Assembly: GCF_003711105.1 (NCBI RefSeq)
Contig: NZ_CP023865.1
Location: 5,295,001 to 5,359,000 of the forward strand
DNA: 64,000 nucleotides
Source of the DNA: Actinoplanes teichomyceticus ATCC 31121
GTDB taxonomy: Bacteria > Actinomycetota > Actinomycetes > Mycobacteriales > Micromonosporaceae
Reading direction: 5' to 3'
Under the pieces are notes generated by a model. The model was not told the DNA's origin, did not search any database, and was given only the letters and a program-made list of their open reading frames with translations. Position 1 is the stretch's first letter. Each line of letters begins with the position of its first letter. Position numbers and translations under genes: made by a program. Positions 1 through 8,781 of the stretch are shown here, in pieces.

Positions 1-283
1 CTTGATGGTCATGCGGGCACCCTGGCACCACGGCGGCGTCACGTCGATTACCGGGCTGGTAACCAAGCGGTCATAGCAGCAGGTCACGCCGCCTGTATCG
101 CAATCCCGGATTTTCTGCACGGACGGCCGGGCGCCGGGTGCGCCGATCGGCCACATGGCGGTCACTGACGAGCGGGCCGGTGCGCGATATCGGGCGATCC
201 GGACCCGCTGAATCGTACGTTCCACCACGACGACTGCTGTTCCCGGCAGATCTGCCATTCGTCGCATTTCAGGAGGAACCTCG
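1..283. other. Intergenic, no gene seen
   Basis: No credible coding frame is visible. The stretch ends in the strong AGGAGG ribosome binding site of the next gene (about 270-275). I see no convincing promoter, terminator or repeat. Confidence 0.6.
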
Positions 284-916
284 ATGCTGAGCTCGATCAC
301 CGCGGGCGCGCTGCTCGTCTCGTCGCTGAGCGGGGCGCCGGCCACGACATGGCACGGCTCGCCGCCCCCGGCGGACCGGATGGTCATCGACGTGGTGTCG
401 GCGAACGGCTCGGGCTGCCCCGGTCGCAGCGCGGACGTGCAGGTCTCCCCGGACAACACCGCGTTCACGGTCACCTACAGCGACTTCATCGCACAGGTCG
501 GACCGGACGCCGAGCCCACGGATTTCCGCAAGAACTGTCAACTCGCGCTGGACGTGCACGTGCCGCAGGGATTCACGTACGCGGTGGCCGGGGCGGACCA
601 CCGCGGCTTCGGCCACCTCGAGGAGGGGGCGAGCGGGACGGAGACGGCGTCCTACTACTTCCAGGGCGAGCCGCACACCACCCGGATCCGGCACGACTTC
701 CACGGCTGGATGGACAGCGAGTGGCAGCACAGCGACCGGGTCGAGGTCGGGTCGATGTCCTACCTGCCCTGCGGAGAGCAGCGATACCTGAACGTCAACA
801 CCGAACTGCGGGTGGACGCCGGCTCCTCGGAGAGCTCCACCACCAGCTTCCTGACCATGGACTCGACCGACGGCAGCCTGGAGACCACGTACCACGTCTC
901 CTGGCTGGAGTGCTGA
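284..916 (+). CDS. DUF4360 family secreted protein
   Basis: A 210-residue protein of unknown function matching the DUF4360 family of fungi and actinobacteria. Visible family traits are the early GSGCPG motif, the run SPDNTAFTVTYSDF, the RKNCQL motif, YYFQG near the middle and a closing cysteine. The short hydrophobic N-terminus (residues 1-18) reads as a weak Sec signal, and four or more cysteines suggest disulphides outside the cell. The ATG follows AGGAGG at an ideal distance. It stands alone with no operon partner. Family membership is fairly sure; function is unknown. Confidence 0.85.
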   Translation: MLSSITAGALLVSSLSGAPATTWHGSPPPADRMVIDVVSANGSGCPGRSADVQVSPDNTAFTVTYSDFIAQVGPDAEPTDFRKNCQLALDVHVPQGFTYAVAGADHRGFGHLEEGASGTETASYYFQGEPHTTRIRHDFHGWMDSEWQHSDRVEVGSMSYLPCGEQRYLNVNTELRVDAGSSESSTTSFLTMDSTDGSLETTYHVSWLEC

Positions 917-1377
917 GCGCCGCCGCTGTCCCGGGTGTCGGGCGCCAGCTGAGCGAGGGCTTTTCAGGAACACGGCGGGGACCACGACATCGTCGGCGTG
1001 ACGGACCAGCCGCCACGTCGCCGGGTTCTGCCGGCGCTGCCGTGTCCGCCGATACTCGCCGCCCGTCGCCGCGCCCGGCTTCCATGACGCCATCAGATGC
1101 GCATCGCCCGCTGGCCGCTCGATGCCGGCCGGCAACGGCGACAGGATGCCGCGCTGCGGGGCGCCGGTCAGCGTTTCCTGCGCGATGCCGGGTTCCGTGA
1201 GCGATCCCGGCCTCGAGGAACGCGTTGACCGGCGCCGGCCCGCGTTTGTCCTTGATTGCAGCATTCTCAGAGAAATGTTTACGCCACGACGATCGTAGGA
1301 TGGCGGCATTGTGCTCCCGGAAGCCATTGGCGTACAGCCCGGAATTGTTCGCCAGTCCTGATCGCAGGAGGTACGCA
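917..1377. other. Intergenic, no gene seen
   Basis: About 460 bp between same-strand genes. Reading frames open here are reverse-strand or frame-shifted and arginine-rich. The last 120 bases are less GC-rich than the neighbouring genes and probably hold the promoter of the next gene, but I cannot identify -35/-10 boxes with confidence. Confidence 0.5.
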
Positions 1378-2130
1378 ATGACGCTTTCCACCGACGGGCC
1401 GATTGACCTCGGCATGACGAGCAACGACGTCGGCGGGGAACCGAAGAAGCGTCAGAACAACCGGCGGCCGCGGTCGCGAGGGCTCGGCATGCTCACCTTC
1501 GTGGTTCTTGCCTGGCTAGCCGTATTCGTCGCCCCGGTGTACTTCTCCCTCGACCCGTCGACGGCGAGAATCCCGCTGCGGCCGGGCCTCTCACTGCATT
1601 ATCCGCTGCTTGTCGTGCACGTCTGGTCCGGGACGGTGGCGATGCTGACCGGTCTGATGCAGATGTGGCCGTGGCTGCGCCGCGCCCACCCCCGGGTGCA
1701 TCGGGTGGCCGGCCGGGTGTACGTCGTCGCGGTGGTCGCCGGGGCGCCGGCACTCGCCGCCCTCATCGCCATCCGGTCGCAGACCCTCGGTGACGTCAGC
1801 ACCGCGGTGGTCGTGGGTTTCGGTGTGCAGACCGTGCTCTGGGTGTGGGTCACCGCCACCGGTTACCGGCGGGCCCGCCAGCGCCGGTGGGCCGACCATC
1901 GGCGACTGATGATCTACAGCTTCGCGCTGACCCTCTCCATCATCTGGAGCCGGATCGCATTCGTCGTGGCCATGATGATTCCCGGCGCCGACATGCGATG
2001 GGTCAGCGAGAACACCGGCTGGTTCCCCTGGGTGCTCGATCTGCTGATCGCGCACTGGTGGATCAGCCGGACGCAACGACGCCCGCTGCAGCTCTCCGCA
2101 GCCACCCAAGACGAGAAGGTGACGGTATGA
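1378..2130 (+). CDS. DUF2306-type integral membrane protein
   Basis: A 250-residue membrane protein with a charged N-terminal 40 residues followed by about six hydrophobic segments. The stretch LLVVHVWSGTVAMLTG and the later HPRVHRVAGRVYV carry the conserved histidines of the DUF2306 family, whose role is not established; heme binding is a guess. I start at the ATG preceded by AGGAGG at about 1366, not at an upstream in-frame start without such a site. The stop overlaps the start of the next gene (ATGA), so the two are probably translationally coupled. Confidence 0.8.
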   Translation: MTLSTDGPIDLGMTSNDVGGEPKKRQNNRRPRSRGLGMLTFVVLAWLAVFVAPVYFSLDPSTARIPLRPGLSLHYPLLVVHVWSGTVAMLTGLMQMWPWLRRAHPRVHRVAGRVYVVAVVAGAPALAALIAIRSQTLGDVSTAVVVGFGVQTVLWVWVTATGYRRARQRRWADHRRLMIYSFALTLSIIWSRIAFVVAMMIPGADMRWVSENTGWFPWVLDLLIAHWWISRTQRRPLQLSAATQDEKVTV

Positions 2131-3371
2131 GTATCGACCAACGTCCGGCCGGGCAGCGCGATGCGGCGCGGGCGACCGCTGTCGTGGAGAGGCTGCTCGC
2201 GGCCACGGCGTCACGCGACGACGACGTCGATGCGGTCATCGACGACCTCGGCGCCGTCGAGGTGGCCGACGTCGTGGTCGCGGAACTGCTGTTCCGCGCC
2301 TGCGTCGAGGACCTCGTGCCCGCGGCGGGTGACGACGGGGCCGCGGTCACCGTGGTGTTCTCGCACCGTGGCCGCGACATCACCACGTTCCTGGCGGTCA
2401 CGTCCGGCGGCGTGCGGGTCGTGCCCGGCGAGCTCGGCGCCCCGTACGAGGAAAGCCTCTCGCCGTCGCTGACGCAGGAGCTGTCCGAGACCGTCCGCGC
2501 GCTGTACGGCCCGCTGGCGGACGTGTCCGCGACGACCCGCCGGATTCGCTGGCCCGGGCCCGAGGTCGTGTTCCCCACCCCGCAGCGGCCCAGCCTTCCG
2601 ACGGTCTTCTACGCCGTCGTGCAGCGCCTCGTCCAGGTGCTCGACCGGCGTGAGCCCTCCGACCTGACCGAGCTGGCAGTGCGGTACGGCACCGACAAGT
2701 GGGGTGCGATGCATCAATACCCCCGCCGGTACGAGACCCATTTCGGCCCGTTGCGTGATCGCCGGCTGCGCATTCTGGAGATTGGTGTCGGCGGTTTCGA
2801 CGACCCGGCCAAGGGCGGCGGCTCGTTGCGCATGTGGAAACGGTATTTCCCGCGGGCACTGGTCCACGGCCTCGATATCCTGGACAAGAGTCCGCTGGCC
2901 GAACCTCGGATGACCATCGTTCGCGGCGACCAATCGGACACCGACGACCTCGACGAGGTGGTGCGACGGCACGGGCCCTTCGACATCGTCATCGACGACG
3001 GCAGTCACCGCCCCGAGCATGTCCTGGCCTCTTTCAACGCCCTGTTCCCGCACGTCAAGCCGGACGGCCTGTACGTCATCGAGGACTTGATGGCCTGCTA
3101 CTGGCCGGTTCCGTTCGGCGGCAGCGACACCGACCTGAGCGACCCGGGTTTCACCGTCGGATTCCTCAAGTCATTGCTCGACGGCCTGCACCACGAGGAG
3201 TTCCTGCGCCCGGACGCGCGAGCCGCACTGCCGACCGACGCCCTGATCAGCGCGGTCCACGTCTACCACAACCTGGCCGTGATAGAGAAGGGACCCAACG
3301 CCGACGGCAGCCTGGTGGCCTCGCTGCTGCGCGCTGAGCGGGCAGCAGGCCCGAAGGCCGATCCGGCATGA
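2127..3371 (+). CDS. Class I SAM-dependent methyltransferase, MycE-like
   Basis: A 414-residue protein. Residues from about 185 on resemble MycE/ElmM-type sugar O-methyltransferases: YGTDKWG, then ILEIGVGGFDD (SAM-binding glycine loop), RGDQSDTDDL and DIVIDDGSHRPEH (metal- and substrate-binding acidic residues plus histidine), then YVIEDL. The N-terminal 180 residues form the family's separate alpha/beta region. In known members the substrate is a deoxysugar on a macrolide or polyketide; here no biosynthetic cluster is adjacent, so the acceptor is unknown. Coupled by an ATGA overlap to the DUF2306 gene, an unusual pairing. Confidence 0.82.
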   Translation: MSIDQRPAGQRDAARATAVVERLLAATASRDDDVDAVIDDLGAVEVADVVVAELLFRACVEDLVPAAGDDGAAVTVVFSHRGRDITTFLAVTSGGVRVVPGELGAPYEESLSPSLTQELSETVRALYGPLADVSATTRRIRWPGPEVVFPTPQRPSLPTVFYAVVQRLVQVLDRREPSDLTELAVRYGTDKWGAMHQYPRRYETHFGPLRDRRLRILEIGVGGFDDPAKGGGSLRMWKRYFPRALVHGLDILDKSPLAEPRMTIVRGDQSDTDDLDEVVRRHGPFDIVIDDGSHRPEHVLASFNALFPHVKPDGLYVIEDLMACYWPVPFGGSDTDLSDPGFTVGFLKSLLDGLHHEEFLRPDARAALPTDALISAVHVYHNLAVIEKGPNADGSLVASLLRAERAAGPKADPA

Positions 3372-3664
3372 CCGCGTTCGGCGCCGAGCCGACGAACAGT
3401 GGTCTCACAGCTGCGTGTCCGGGGACCACCCCCCGCCGAGGGGCGCCTGTCTGCCTTTGAGCCGGCGAGCGGATCCCCTTTCTCTCATGTGCCGGTGCGG
3501 GCCGCCGACAACTAACCCCGAGCACTTCTCCGGGCCGTGGCGGCGGCCCGGAGAACAGCAACCGGCGGGCACCTTGACGGGCACCGTCCTGACAACTCCA
3601 CTCCCGGAATCTTCTTCCCATGCCCGGCGGGCAACACCGCCGGACAACTCGGGGGAGATTCATC
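3372..3664. other. Intergenic with one strong hairpin
   Basis: A 293-bp gap between the methyltransferase and the GH26-like gene. It contains a perfect 11-bp inverted repeat (listed separately) and, at its end, the GGGGGAG ribosome binding site of the next gene. No further gene is seen. Confidence 0.6.
3527..3554. other. Perfect 11-bp hairpin, terminator or leader element
   Basis: Arms TCTCCGGGCCG (3527-3537) and CGGCCCGGAGA (3544-3554) enclose a 6-base loop. There is no T-run on either side, so it may be a factor-assisted terminator of the methyltransferase operon or a structured 5' leader of the secreted hydrolase gene 110 bp downstream. Confidence 0.5.
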
Positions 3665-4723
3665 GTGAAGCGCTCGACGCTGCGTAAGACCGTACTGACG
3701 CTGGCCGCTCTGGTTGCCGGGCTCGGCACCGCGACGACCACGCCGGCACCGGCCCAGGCCGCACCGACCGTTTCGCCGGCGTCCAAGTCGTGCGTGACCA
3801 ACGCCAAGCTGGTGCCCAGCTGCGGGGTGCTGTGGGGGGCCGCCGCCGGCGGGTTCACCGGCAAGCCGCGCGACGCGGAGCACCGCAACTGGGAGAAGCT
3901 CAGCGGACGCACCGCGACGATCTTCCACACGTACCACAAGGGTGACGAGAAGTTCCCGACCGACGCCGAGATCGCGATGGCGCGGGACAAGGCGCACCCC
4001 CGCGTGCTGCTGCTGAACTGGCGCGTCGAGTACGGCTCCACCTGGGCCGCCGTCGCCGCGGGCAAGCACGACAAGCGGATCGACGCGTTCGCCGAGCGGC
4101 TCAAGCAGAAGTTCTCGGAGAAGTTCTACCTGGTGCTCAACCACGAGCCGGAGGACGACGTCCGCACCGACCCCAAGTCCGGCATGACCGCCAAGGACTT
4201 CGCCGCCTCGTTCCGCCACGTCATCCAGCGGCTGCGGGCCAAGGGCGCGAACAACGTGGTGAGCGTCGTCGCCTACATGGGCAACGAGAAGTGGATGGGT
4301 CAGTCCTGGTGGAAGGACCTGTACCCGGGCAACGACGTGGTGGACTGGATCGGCCTGGACTCGTACGTCAGCGCCGAGAAGAACTACTACCACGCCGGCG
4401 TGTTCAAGGATCTGCTGGACCGTAAGGCCAAGGGCGGCGTCGGCTTCTACGACTGGGCCACCCGCAACCACCCGACCAAGCCGGTCATGGTCGCCGAGTG
4501 GGGCGCGTACCACCGCGTCGGCAAGGTCGTCGACAAGGCGGCGCAGTTCAACAGCGTGCTGCCCGAGCTGGCCAAGCGCCCGGCGGTCAAGGCGATCGTC
4601 TACTTCGACACCAAGAAGGACCTGTTCGGCGACCGCGACATCAGCATCGACAGCACCGCCACGAGCCTGGCGGCGTTCCGCAAGCTGGCCGCGAACCCGC
4701 TGTTCAACGTCAGCATCCGCTGA
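3665..4723 (+). CDS. Secreted GH26-like glycoside hydrolase (mannanase family)
   Basis: A 352-residue exported protein. The first 35 residues are a Sec signal (basic MKRSTLRK start, hydrophobic core, AQA cleavage site). The rest fits a (beta/alpha)8 hydrolase of the GH26 beta-mannanase type: NHEPEDD carries the likely acid/base Glu (about residue 161) and MVAEWGAY the likely nucleophile Glu (about 278); WIGLDSY is another family block. Start is a GTG seven bases after GGGGGAG. Substrate is inferred from the family: mannan or another beta-linked polysaccharide. No carbohydrate-binding domain is present. Confidence 0.82.
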   Translation: MKRSTLRKTVLTLAALVAGLGTATTTPAPAQAAPTVSPASKSCVTNAKLVPSCGVLWGAAAGGFTGKPRDAEHRNWEKLSGRTATIFHTYHKGDEKFPTDAEIAMARDKAHPRVLLLNWRVEYGSTWAAVAAGKHDKRIDAFAERLKQKFSEKFYLVLNHEPEDDVRTDPKSGMTAKDFAASFRHVIQRLRAKGANNVVSVVAYMGNEKWMGQSWWKDLYPGNDVVDWIGLDSYVSAEKNYYHAGVFKDLLDRKAKGGVGFYDWATRNHPTKPVMVAEWGAYHRVGKVVDKAAQFNSVLPELAKRPAVKAIVYFDTKKDLFGDRDISIDSTATSLAAFRKLAANPLFNVSIR

Positions 4724-4738
4724 CCGACGCACCTCCAC

Positions 4739-4767
4739 GAGCCGCCCGGCATCCCGCCGGGCGGCTC
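4739..4767 (+). terminator. Hairpin terminator after the GH26-like gene
   Basis: Perfect 12-bp stem, GAGCCGCCCGGC (4739-4750) with its complement at 4756-4767, 16 bp after the stop codon. No T-run, as is common in high-GC actinobacteria. Confidence 0.7.
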
Positions 4768-4795
4768 GTCGCCTTTCCGGGCCGCCGGGCGCGAC

Positions 4796-4985
4796 GCCGT
4801 TTCCGCCCCGCCGGCGAGACGTCGTTTCCAGCCCGCCGGGCGGACGTCCCGTTTCCAGCCCGCCGGGCAGACGTCCCGTCCCCGGCCCGCCGGGCAGACG
4901 TCCCGTCCCCGGCCCGCCGGGCAGACGTCCCGTCCCCGGCCCGCCGGGCAGACGTCCCGTCCCCGGCCCGCCGGGCAGACGTCGC
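4796..4985. repeat. 27-bp intergenic tandem repeat
   Basis: The ACGT at the end of each unit recurs at 4844, 4871, 4898, 4925, 4952 and 4979, exactly 27 bp apart, with diverged copies on the left. The three central copies look identical. Because 27 is a multiple of three, long frames stay open through it in several frames (for example repeats of ARRADVPSP), but none has gene-like ends. It lies between a terminator and the 3' end of a convergent gene. Confidence 0.85.
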
Positions 4986-5096
4986 GCTCCCCGCCCCCAG
5001 GCGGCTCATCGCGTTTCCGGTCCGCCGGGCGGCCGCCCGCGTCACCGGGCCGCCGGTCCGGGGGCGGCCTCGGCGGGCCGCCGGCCGGCCTCCCGT

Positions 5097-6089
5097 TCAG
5101 CTGGAGGCCGACGGCACGGGAGCGGGGTCGCTCGGCGAGATGCCGGGAGAGGTCCGACCCTGCGACGTACGGCCGTCGCCGCGCCGCCCGCCGTACTCGT
5201 AGCCGCCGCGGTCGCCGCCGAACCGGCTCTCGCCGGAGCCGAAGCGGCCGTCCCCGGAGCGGCCGTCCCCGGAGCGGCCCTCCCCGGAGCGGCCCTCCCC
5301 GGAGCGGCCCTCCCCGGAGCGGCCCTCCCCGGAGCGGCCCTCCCCGGAGCGGCCCTCCCCGGAGCGGCCCTCCCCGGAGCGGCCCTCCCCGGAGCGGCCC
5401 TCCCCGGAGCGGCCCTCCCCGGAGCGGCCATCGCCGGAGCGGCCCTCCTCCGAGCCGGACTGGCCGCGGCGGTCGCCGTCGTGGTGACCGGCGAAAGCTC
5501 CGACCGCGGTTGCTCCCGCGCCGAGCACGCACCCCAGAAGCAGGGCGGCCCCGGCGAGCAGCGGGCCGCGACGGCTGCGCCAGGAAGCACCGGACCGGCC
5601 CGGGCCGCGCGGCGGTACGGCCGGGACGTAGGCCATACCCGGTGGCGGGGTCGGCAACTGACCACCCACGCTGCCCGCCGGGACATAGGCCCAGCCGGGC
5701 GGCGGGGGCGGCAGCGGCCGCCCACCGGCCGGGACATAGGCCCAGCCGGACGGTGGCGGCGGCAGCGGCTGCTCACCGGCGCCGGCGGGCGGGTGGCCGG
5801 CCACGGCCGAGGTGTATCCGGCCTCGGCGGGCACCTCCCCGGAGGTGGGAGCCGCTCCGGCAGTCGGCGGAACCGGAGCCGAGGCCGATCCGGCAGCCGC
5901 GGAACCCGGAGCCGAGGCCGATGCGGCAGCCGCGGAACCCGGAGCCGGCGCGGTCGGCGGAGGAGCCGGGGCCGGCGCGGGCGTCGCCGCCGTGGTGGGT
6001 GGGGTGGCGGCCGGGGCGGAGAGCTCGGGGGTCTTGTCGGCCGCGGGGGCGGGGGTGTCCGGCCGATGGGCCGGGTGCTCTTCGGTCAT
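5097..6089 (-). CDS. Proline-rich single-pass membrane protein with GRSGE repeats
   Basis: A 330-residue protein of unknown function in three parts: a low-complexity Pro/Ala N-terminus of about 160 residues that includes three copies of a [12 protein letters not shown] motif; one transmembrane helix (roughly 170-198, [19 protein letters not shown]); and an external or periplasmic tail of about 13 [10 protein letters not shown] pentapeptides ending in Gly/Arg/Ser-rich sequence. The WAYVPA-type repeats resemble the proline-rich, probably cytoplasmic, arms of other actinobacterial membrane proteins. The pentapeptide array is encoded by a 15-bp repeat, so length variation between strains is likely. 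No enzymatic domain is seen. Confidence 0.72.
   Translation of the reverse strand: MTEEHPAHRPDTPAPAADKTPELSAPAATPPTTAATPAPAPAPPPTAPAPGSAAAASASAPGSAAAGSASAPVPPTAGAAPTSGEVPAEAGYTSAVAGHPPAGAGEQPLPPPPSGWAYVPAGGRPLPPPPPGWAYVPAGSVGGQLPTPPPGMAYVPAVPPRGPGRSGASWRSRRGPLLAGAALLLGCVLGAGATAVGAFAGHHDGDRRGQSGSEEGRSGDGRSGEGRSGEGRSGEGRSGEGRSGEGRSGEGRSGEGRSGEGRSGEGRSGEGRSGDGRSGDGRFGSGESRFGGDRGGYEYGGRRGDGRTSQGRTSPGISPSDPAPVPSASS
5244..5452 (-). repeat. 15-bp coding tandem repeat
   Basis: About 13 nearly identical copies of a 15-bp unit inside the proline-rich membrane protein gene, encoding GRSGE (central copies) or GRSGD (outer copies). The central copies look identical at the DNA level, which implies recent expansion or homogenisation. 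Confidence 0.9.
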
Positions 6090-6304
6090 CAGGGAACTCC
6101 GTGTTCAGTCGCGATCATGGCGCCACCACGAGAGTCCGTGCGGTGCTTAAGACGCGCGGGCTGCGCTCGTAAGAAACGGCTAAGGAAGCCGGTTGAGCGT
6201 GGCGTTCGGTGGTACGGCGTACCGGAAAGGGTTTGATCTGCCGGGAACCAACCGCCGCGCGGCGCCGACTAACGGCGACCCGACTAGAGAGATCTGCTGA
6301 CGCC

Positions 6305-6913
6305 ATGACGAAACGCCTCCTGCTCGCCCTCGCCGCCGTCCTCGCGCTGCTGACCCCGGCCGCGCCGGCCTGGGCGCACAACGCGCTCGCCGAAGCGGCG
6401 CCGGCCAAGAACGCGACCGTCAAAAAGGCGCCGACGGCGGTGAAGCTCCGCTTCCTGGACGACCTTCCCGACTCCACCAAGCTCTCCGTGACCGGCGCCG
6501 ACGGCACGGTCCCACCCCAGTCGACGCCGAAGATCAGCGGCGCGACCATCTCGGTGACGTTCGCCGAGCCGCTGCCCAACGGGGCTTACACCGTCACCTA
6601 CCAGGTGGCCGGCGAGGACGGGCACGTGACGAAGAGCTCGTACCGGTTCACGGTGGCGGCACCGGTGACCTCGCCCTCGGCCGCTTCGTCCGCACCGGTT
6701 GGTGCCGGGGCGGCCTCGCCCTCGTCGCCGGAGGCGCCGGCCGGCGCCACGCCGGCTGCGACCGGCGCCGCGGATGTCACCGCCGTGCGGGATGTCACCG
6801 CGGAGGACGCGGACAGCGACGGGCCGTGGCTCGGTCTGGCCACCGGGATCGGGATCCTGGCGCTGGCCGGTGCGGCGGGCTTCGTTCTCTTCCGGCGGCG
6901 TGCCGCCAAGTGA
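6305..6913 (+). CDS. CopC-domain copper resistance protein
   Basis: A 202-residue exported and membrane-anchored protein. Signal peptide at residues 1-23 ends in AWA, leaving His as the mature N-terminus (AHNALAEAAPAKNA), the copper ligand typical of CopC/YobA proteins. The CopC beta-sandwich runs to about residue 120 (VTYQVAGEDGHVTKSSYRF, with the second ligand region DGH). A Pro/Ala/Ser linker and a C-terminal transmembrane helix (LGLATGIGILALAGAAGFVLF) followed by RRR complete it. The ATG gives a canonical signal peptide. No CopD or Cu ATPase lies nearby. Confidence 0.88.
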   Translation: MTKRLLLALAAVLALLTPAAPAWAHNALAEAAPAKNATVKKAPTAVKLRFLDDLPDSTKLSVTGADGTVPPQSTPKISGATISVTFAEPLPNGAYTVTYQVAGEDGHVTKSSYRFTVAAPVTSPSAASSAPVGAGAASPSSPEAPAGATPAATGAADVTAVRDVTAEDADSDGPWLGLATGIGILALAGAAGFVLFRRRAAK

Positions 6914-6989
6914 GGCGAACCACCCTCATTTTCGCGTGCCACCCGGGTGGGACGAGCGGGTCATCGCGCCACCCGGGTTAGGGCTGACC

Positions 6990-7203
6990 GCCATCACGCC
7001 ACCCGGCCCAGCGAGCCCCGCCACGCCACCACCCGGCCCAGCGAGCCCCGCCACACCACCCCGGCACAGCGAACCCCATCACGCCGCCACCCGGCCCAGC
7101 GAGCCCCGCCACACCACCCCGGCACAGCGAACCCCATCACGCCGCCACCCGGCCCGGCGAGCCCCGCCACGCCACCCGGACCCGGCGAACCCCTCCACGC
7201 CAC
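6990..7203. repeat. 29-bp units arranged in a 58-bp higher-order repeat
   Basis: About seven units of roughly 29 bp, each built on CACGCC(R)CCCGGCCCAGCGAGC-like sequence. Two unit variants alternate, so the best match is at 58 bp (compare 7053 onward with 7111 onward, almost identical). The array follows copC directly and ends in unique sequence. Confidence 0.8.
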
Positions 7204-7809
7204 GCGTCGCCGTGATGGGGCTGGCCGCATCGTCCGGTATGCCATCCAGGTGAAGCGCGTCGCCATCGGGCAGCCGAGCCGCCGCACCGTCTTCTCGCCG
7301 ACCCGCACCCCGCCACCAAGGCCGGTCCCGGCCGTCGAGCCGGCGAGGCCGGGCTGACCGGGCGGCTCCGGACCGCATCGCCCGGGCTGAGGTGACAGCG
7401 ATGAGATCGCGCAGCGGCACGGACGCCGCCGAGGTAGCCGATGTCCCCTCGGCCTCGCTTCGCCGCCCGGCGCGGCCATCCGGCCCCCGGCTCGATCGGG
7501 GATCAGGTCCCCCGGCGACGCCGGCGGCCCCATCCGTCCATGTTGGCCGGCCCCCGCGGCAGGCTCGGGGCTCACGCTGCGACCGGCGCCCGATGCGGAC
7601 CGTAGCCGGTGGACCGGAAGCCGCCGCACGACGAGGTAGTCGGACGCTTTTACGACCCGCCACAACTCCCGAATCCGCCTCGCGACCGCGGTGAATGATC
7701 ACTTCCGAAAACAGGAAATCTGCAAGTTGCAGTGCTCGGAAATGCACCGGGAGCGCTCTCACCGAGCGCCATCGCGCATCACGCGCTGAAATCCATCCAA
7801 GGCGCTATA

Positions 7810-7825
7810 TGTGACGTAGATCACA
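7810..7825. promoter_or_regulatory. Perfect CRP/cAMP-receptor-type palindrome
   Basis: TGTGA (7810-7814), six bases, TCACA (7821-7825), matching the consensus recognised by CRP and its actinobacterial homologues. A TTGACA hexamer follows 18 bp to the right. No protein-coding gene begins within 900 bp, so any regulated product would be an RNA or an unrecognised short gene. Confidence 0.55.
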
Positions 7826-8300
7826 TAGATCGTCGACTCGATCTTGACAATGCGCCGTCATTCCGGAGAAGGTCACGGGCCGACGTCGGCGGACGCCTTA
7901 CCGCCACGTTTTTCGGATCAGCGGAAAACAATCACCGGAATGCGACACGTGCCTAGCGCCGGAATCGACCTCATACTTTCGGCCACCCACCGGTCCCCCG
8001 CACGGCCCAGAGCGCCGGCTTCCGGACGGATGACCCGCCGGAAAACTCGCCGAGAACCCGAGCGGCGGCCGGCCGGTCAGTCGATCCCGGGAAAGCCGTG
8101 ACTTCCCTCCAGCATCCGACACCAGACGCACTCAGCGTACAAATAATGTATACGCAGCGTAGCGGTCGGTCGAGTCGGGGCCATAAAATCGTAGGAAACA
8201 GACAGCACACCGGGACTCTGTTTCATCGGCACCGCGGGGCAGGCCTGAAATTTCTTGAAACAGCGTGCGGGGCCCGCGTGGGCACATCGGCTTGCAGGAC

Positions 8301-8463
8301 CACTAGATGTAGTGCACTGTAGAAGCCGTCGACCGGGCATTGTCAAGGCCGGCGACAACGACTTCCCGGTCTTGGGAAGTCTCTCCGAATTGCTGTTCGC
8401 TGGTCCGGGCGCCAATTCGGAAAACACCGCACCGGAGGCCCCTCGTTGGCAGCGGGGGGCCTC
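8301..8463. other. Cluster of four hairpins, possible structured RNA
   Basis: Four perfect inverted repeats follow one another: CACTA/TAGTG (8301-8314), ACTTCCC/GGGAAGT (8361-8380), CCGAATTG/CAATTCGG (8385-8420) and GAGGCCCC/GGGGCCTC (8435-8463). No coding frame explains them. They could be a small RNA, a leader RNA or clustered terminators. Confidence 0.4.
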
Positions 8464-8781
8464 GCGCTGTCCGGTCGCCGTCAGTACAGCTGACCAATTT
8501 CGGCCGGGCTCGCCGATTCCCCCTCGATCACCCTTCATATTTCCGCGGTAAATACCCTCGCGATTCCGCTACCGGCGAGTACGCCCGAAAGCGCGGCGAG
8601 GACGTCGTACCGGTGGAGGAAGATATGAGGGCGGCTCGATCTCTGGCTGCCAACCAGAAGCCGCGGCGGTGCTTTCCCGAGCGCCCGGACCAACCCCACA
8701 GGCGGGGGCGGAGGAGATCCCTCCGTCCCTGCGTCCCGCGCCAGAGGGCGGGACGAGATTCGGAGAACCAAGGAGTGGAAC

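Larger units (their letters stand above)
6914..8781. other. 1.9-kb gene-free region with repeats, CRP-like site and hairpins
   Basis: No frame here has gene-like composition. From left to right: the 29/58-bp repeat array (6990-7203); ordinary GC-rich sequence to about 7640; a less GC-rich stretch (about 7640-8440) holding an inverted repeat CTGCAA-G-TTGCAG (7720-7732), a perfect CRP-type palindrome (7810-7825) with TTGACA at 7844-7849, and four consecutive hairpins (8301-8463). The last 300 bp lead to the next gene. It may encode one or more small RNAs. Confidence 0.6.

Noticed and set aside
3372..3664. A c-di-GMP or c-di-AMP riboswitch upstream of the secreted hydrolase
   Set aside because: Considered because such hydrolases can be riboswitch-controlled, but I find no conserved core motif of either class, only a simple hairpin.
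4796..4985. CRISPR array
   Set aside because: Repeats are directly adjacent with no unique spacers, and no cas genes occur in the window. The same applies to the other arrays.
4498..5202. Plus-strand frame with repeated ARRADVPSP
   Set aside because: Starts inside the GH26-like gene in another frame and owes its length to the 27-bp repeat.
6947..7357. 136-codon frame across the 29/58-bp array
   Set aside because: Low-complexity translation of a repeat, no ribosome binding site and no family likeness.
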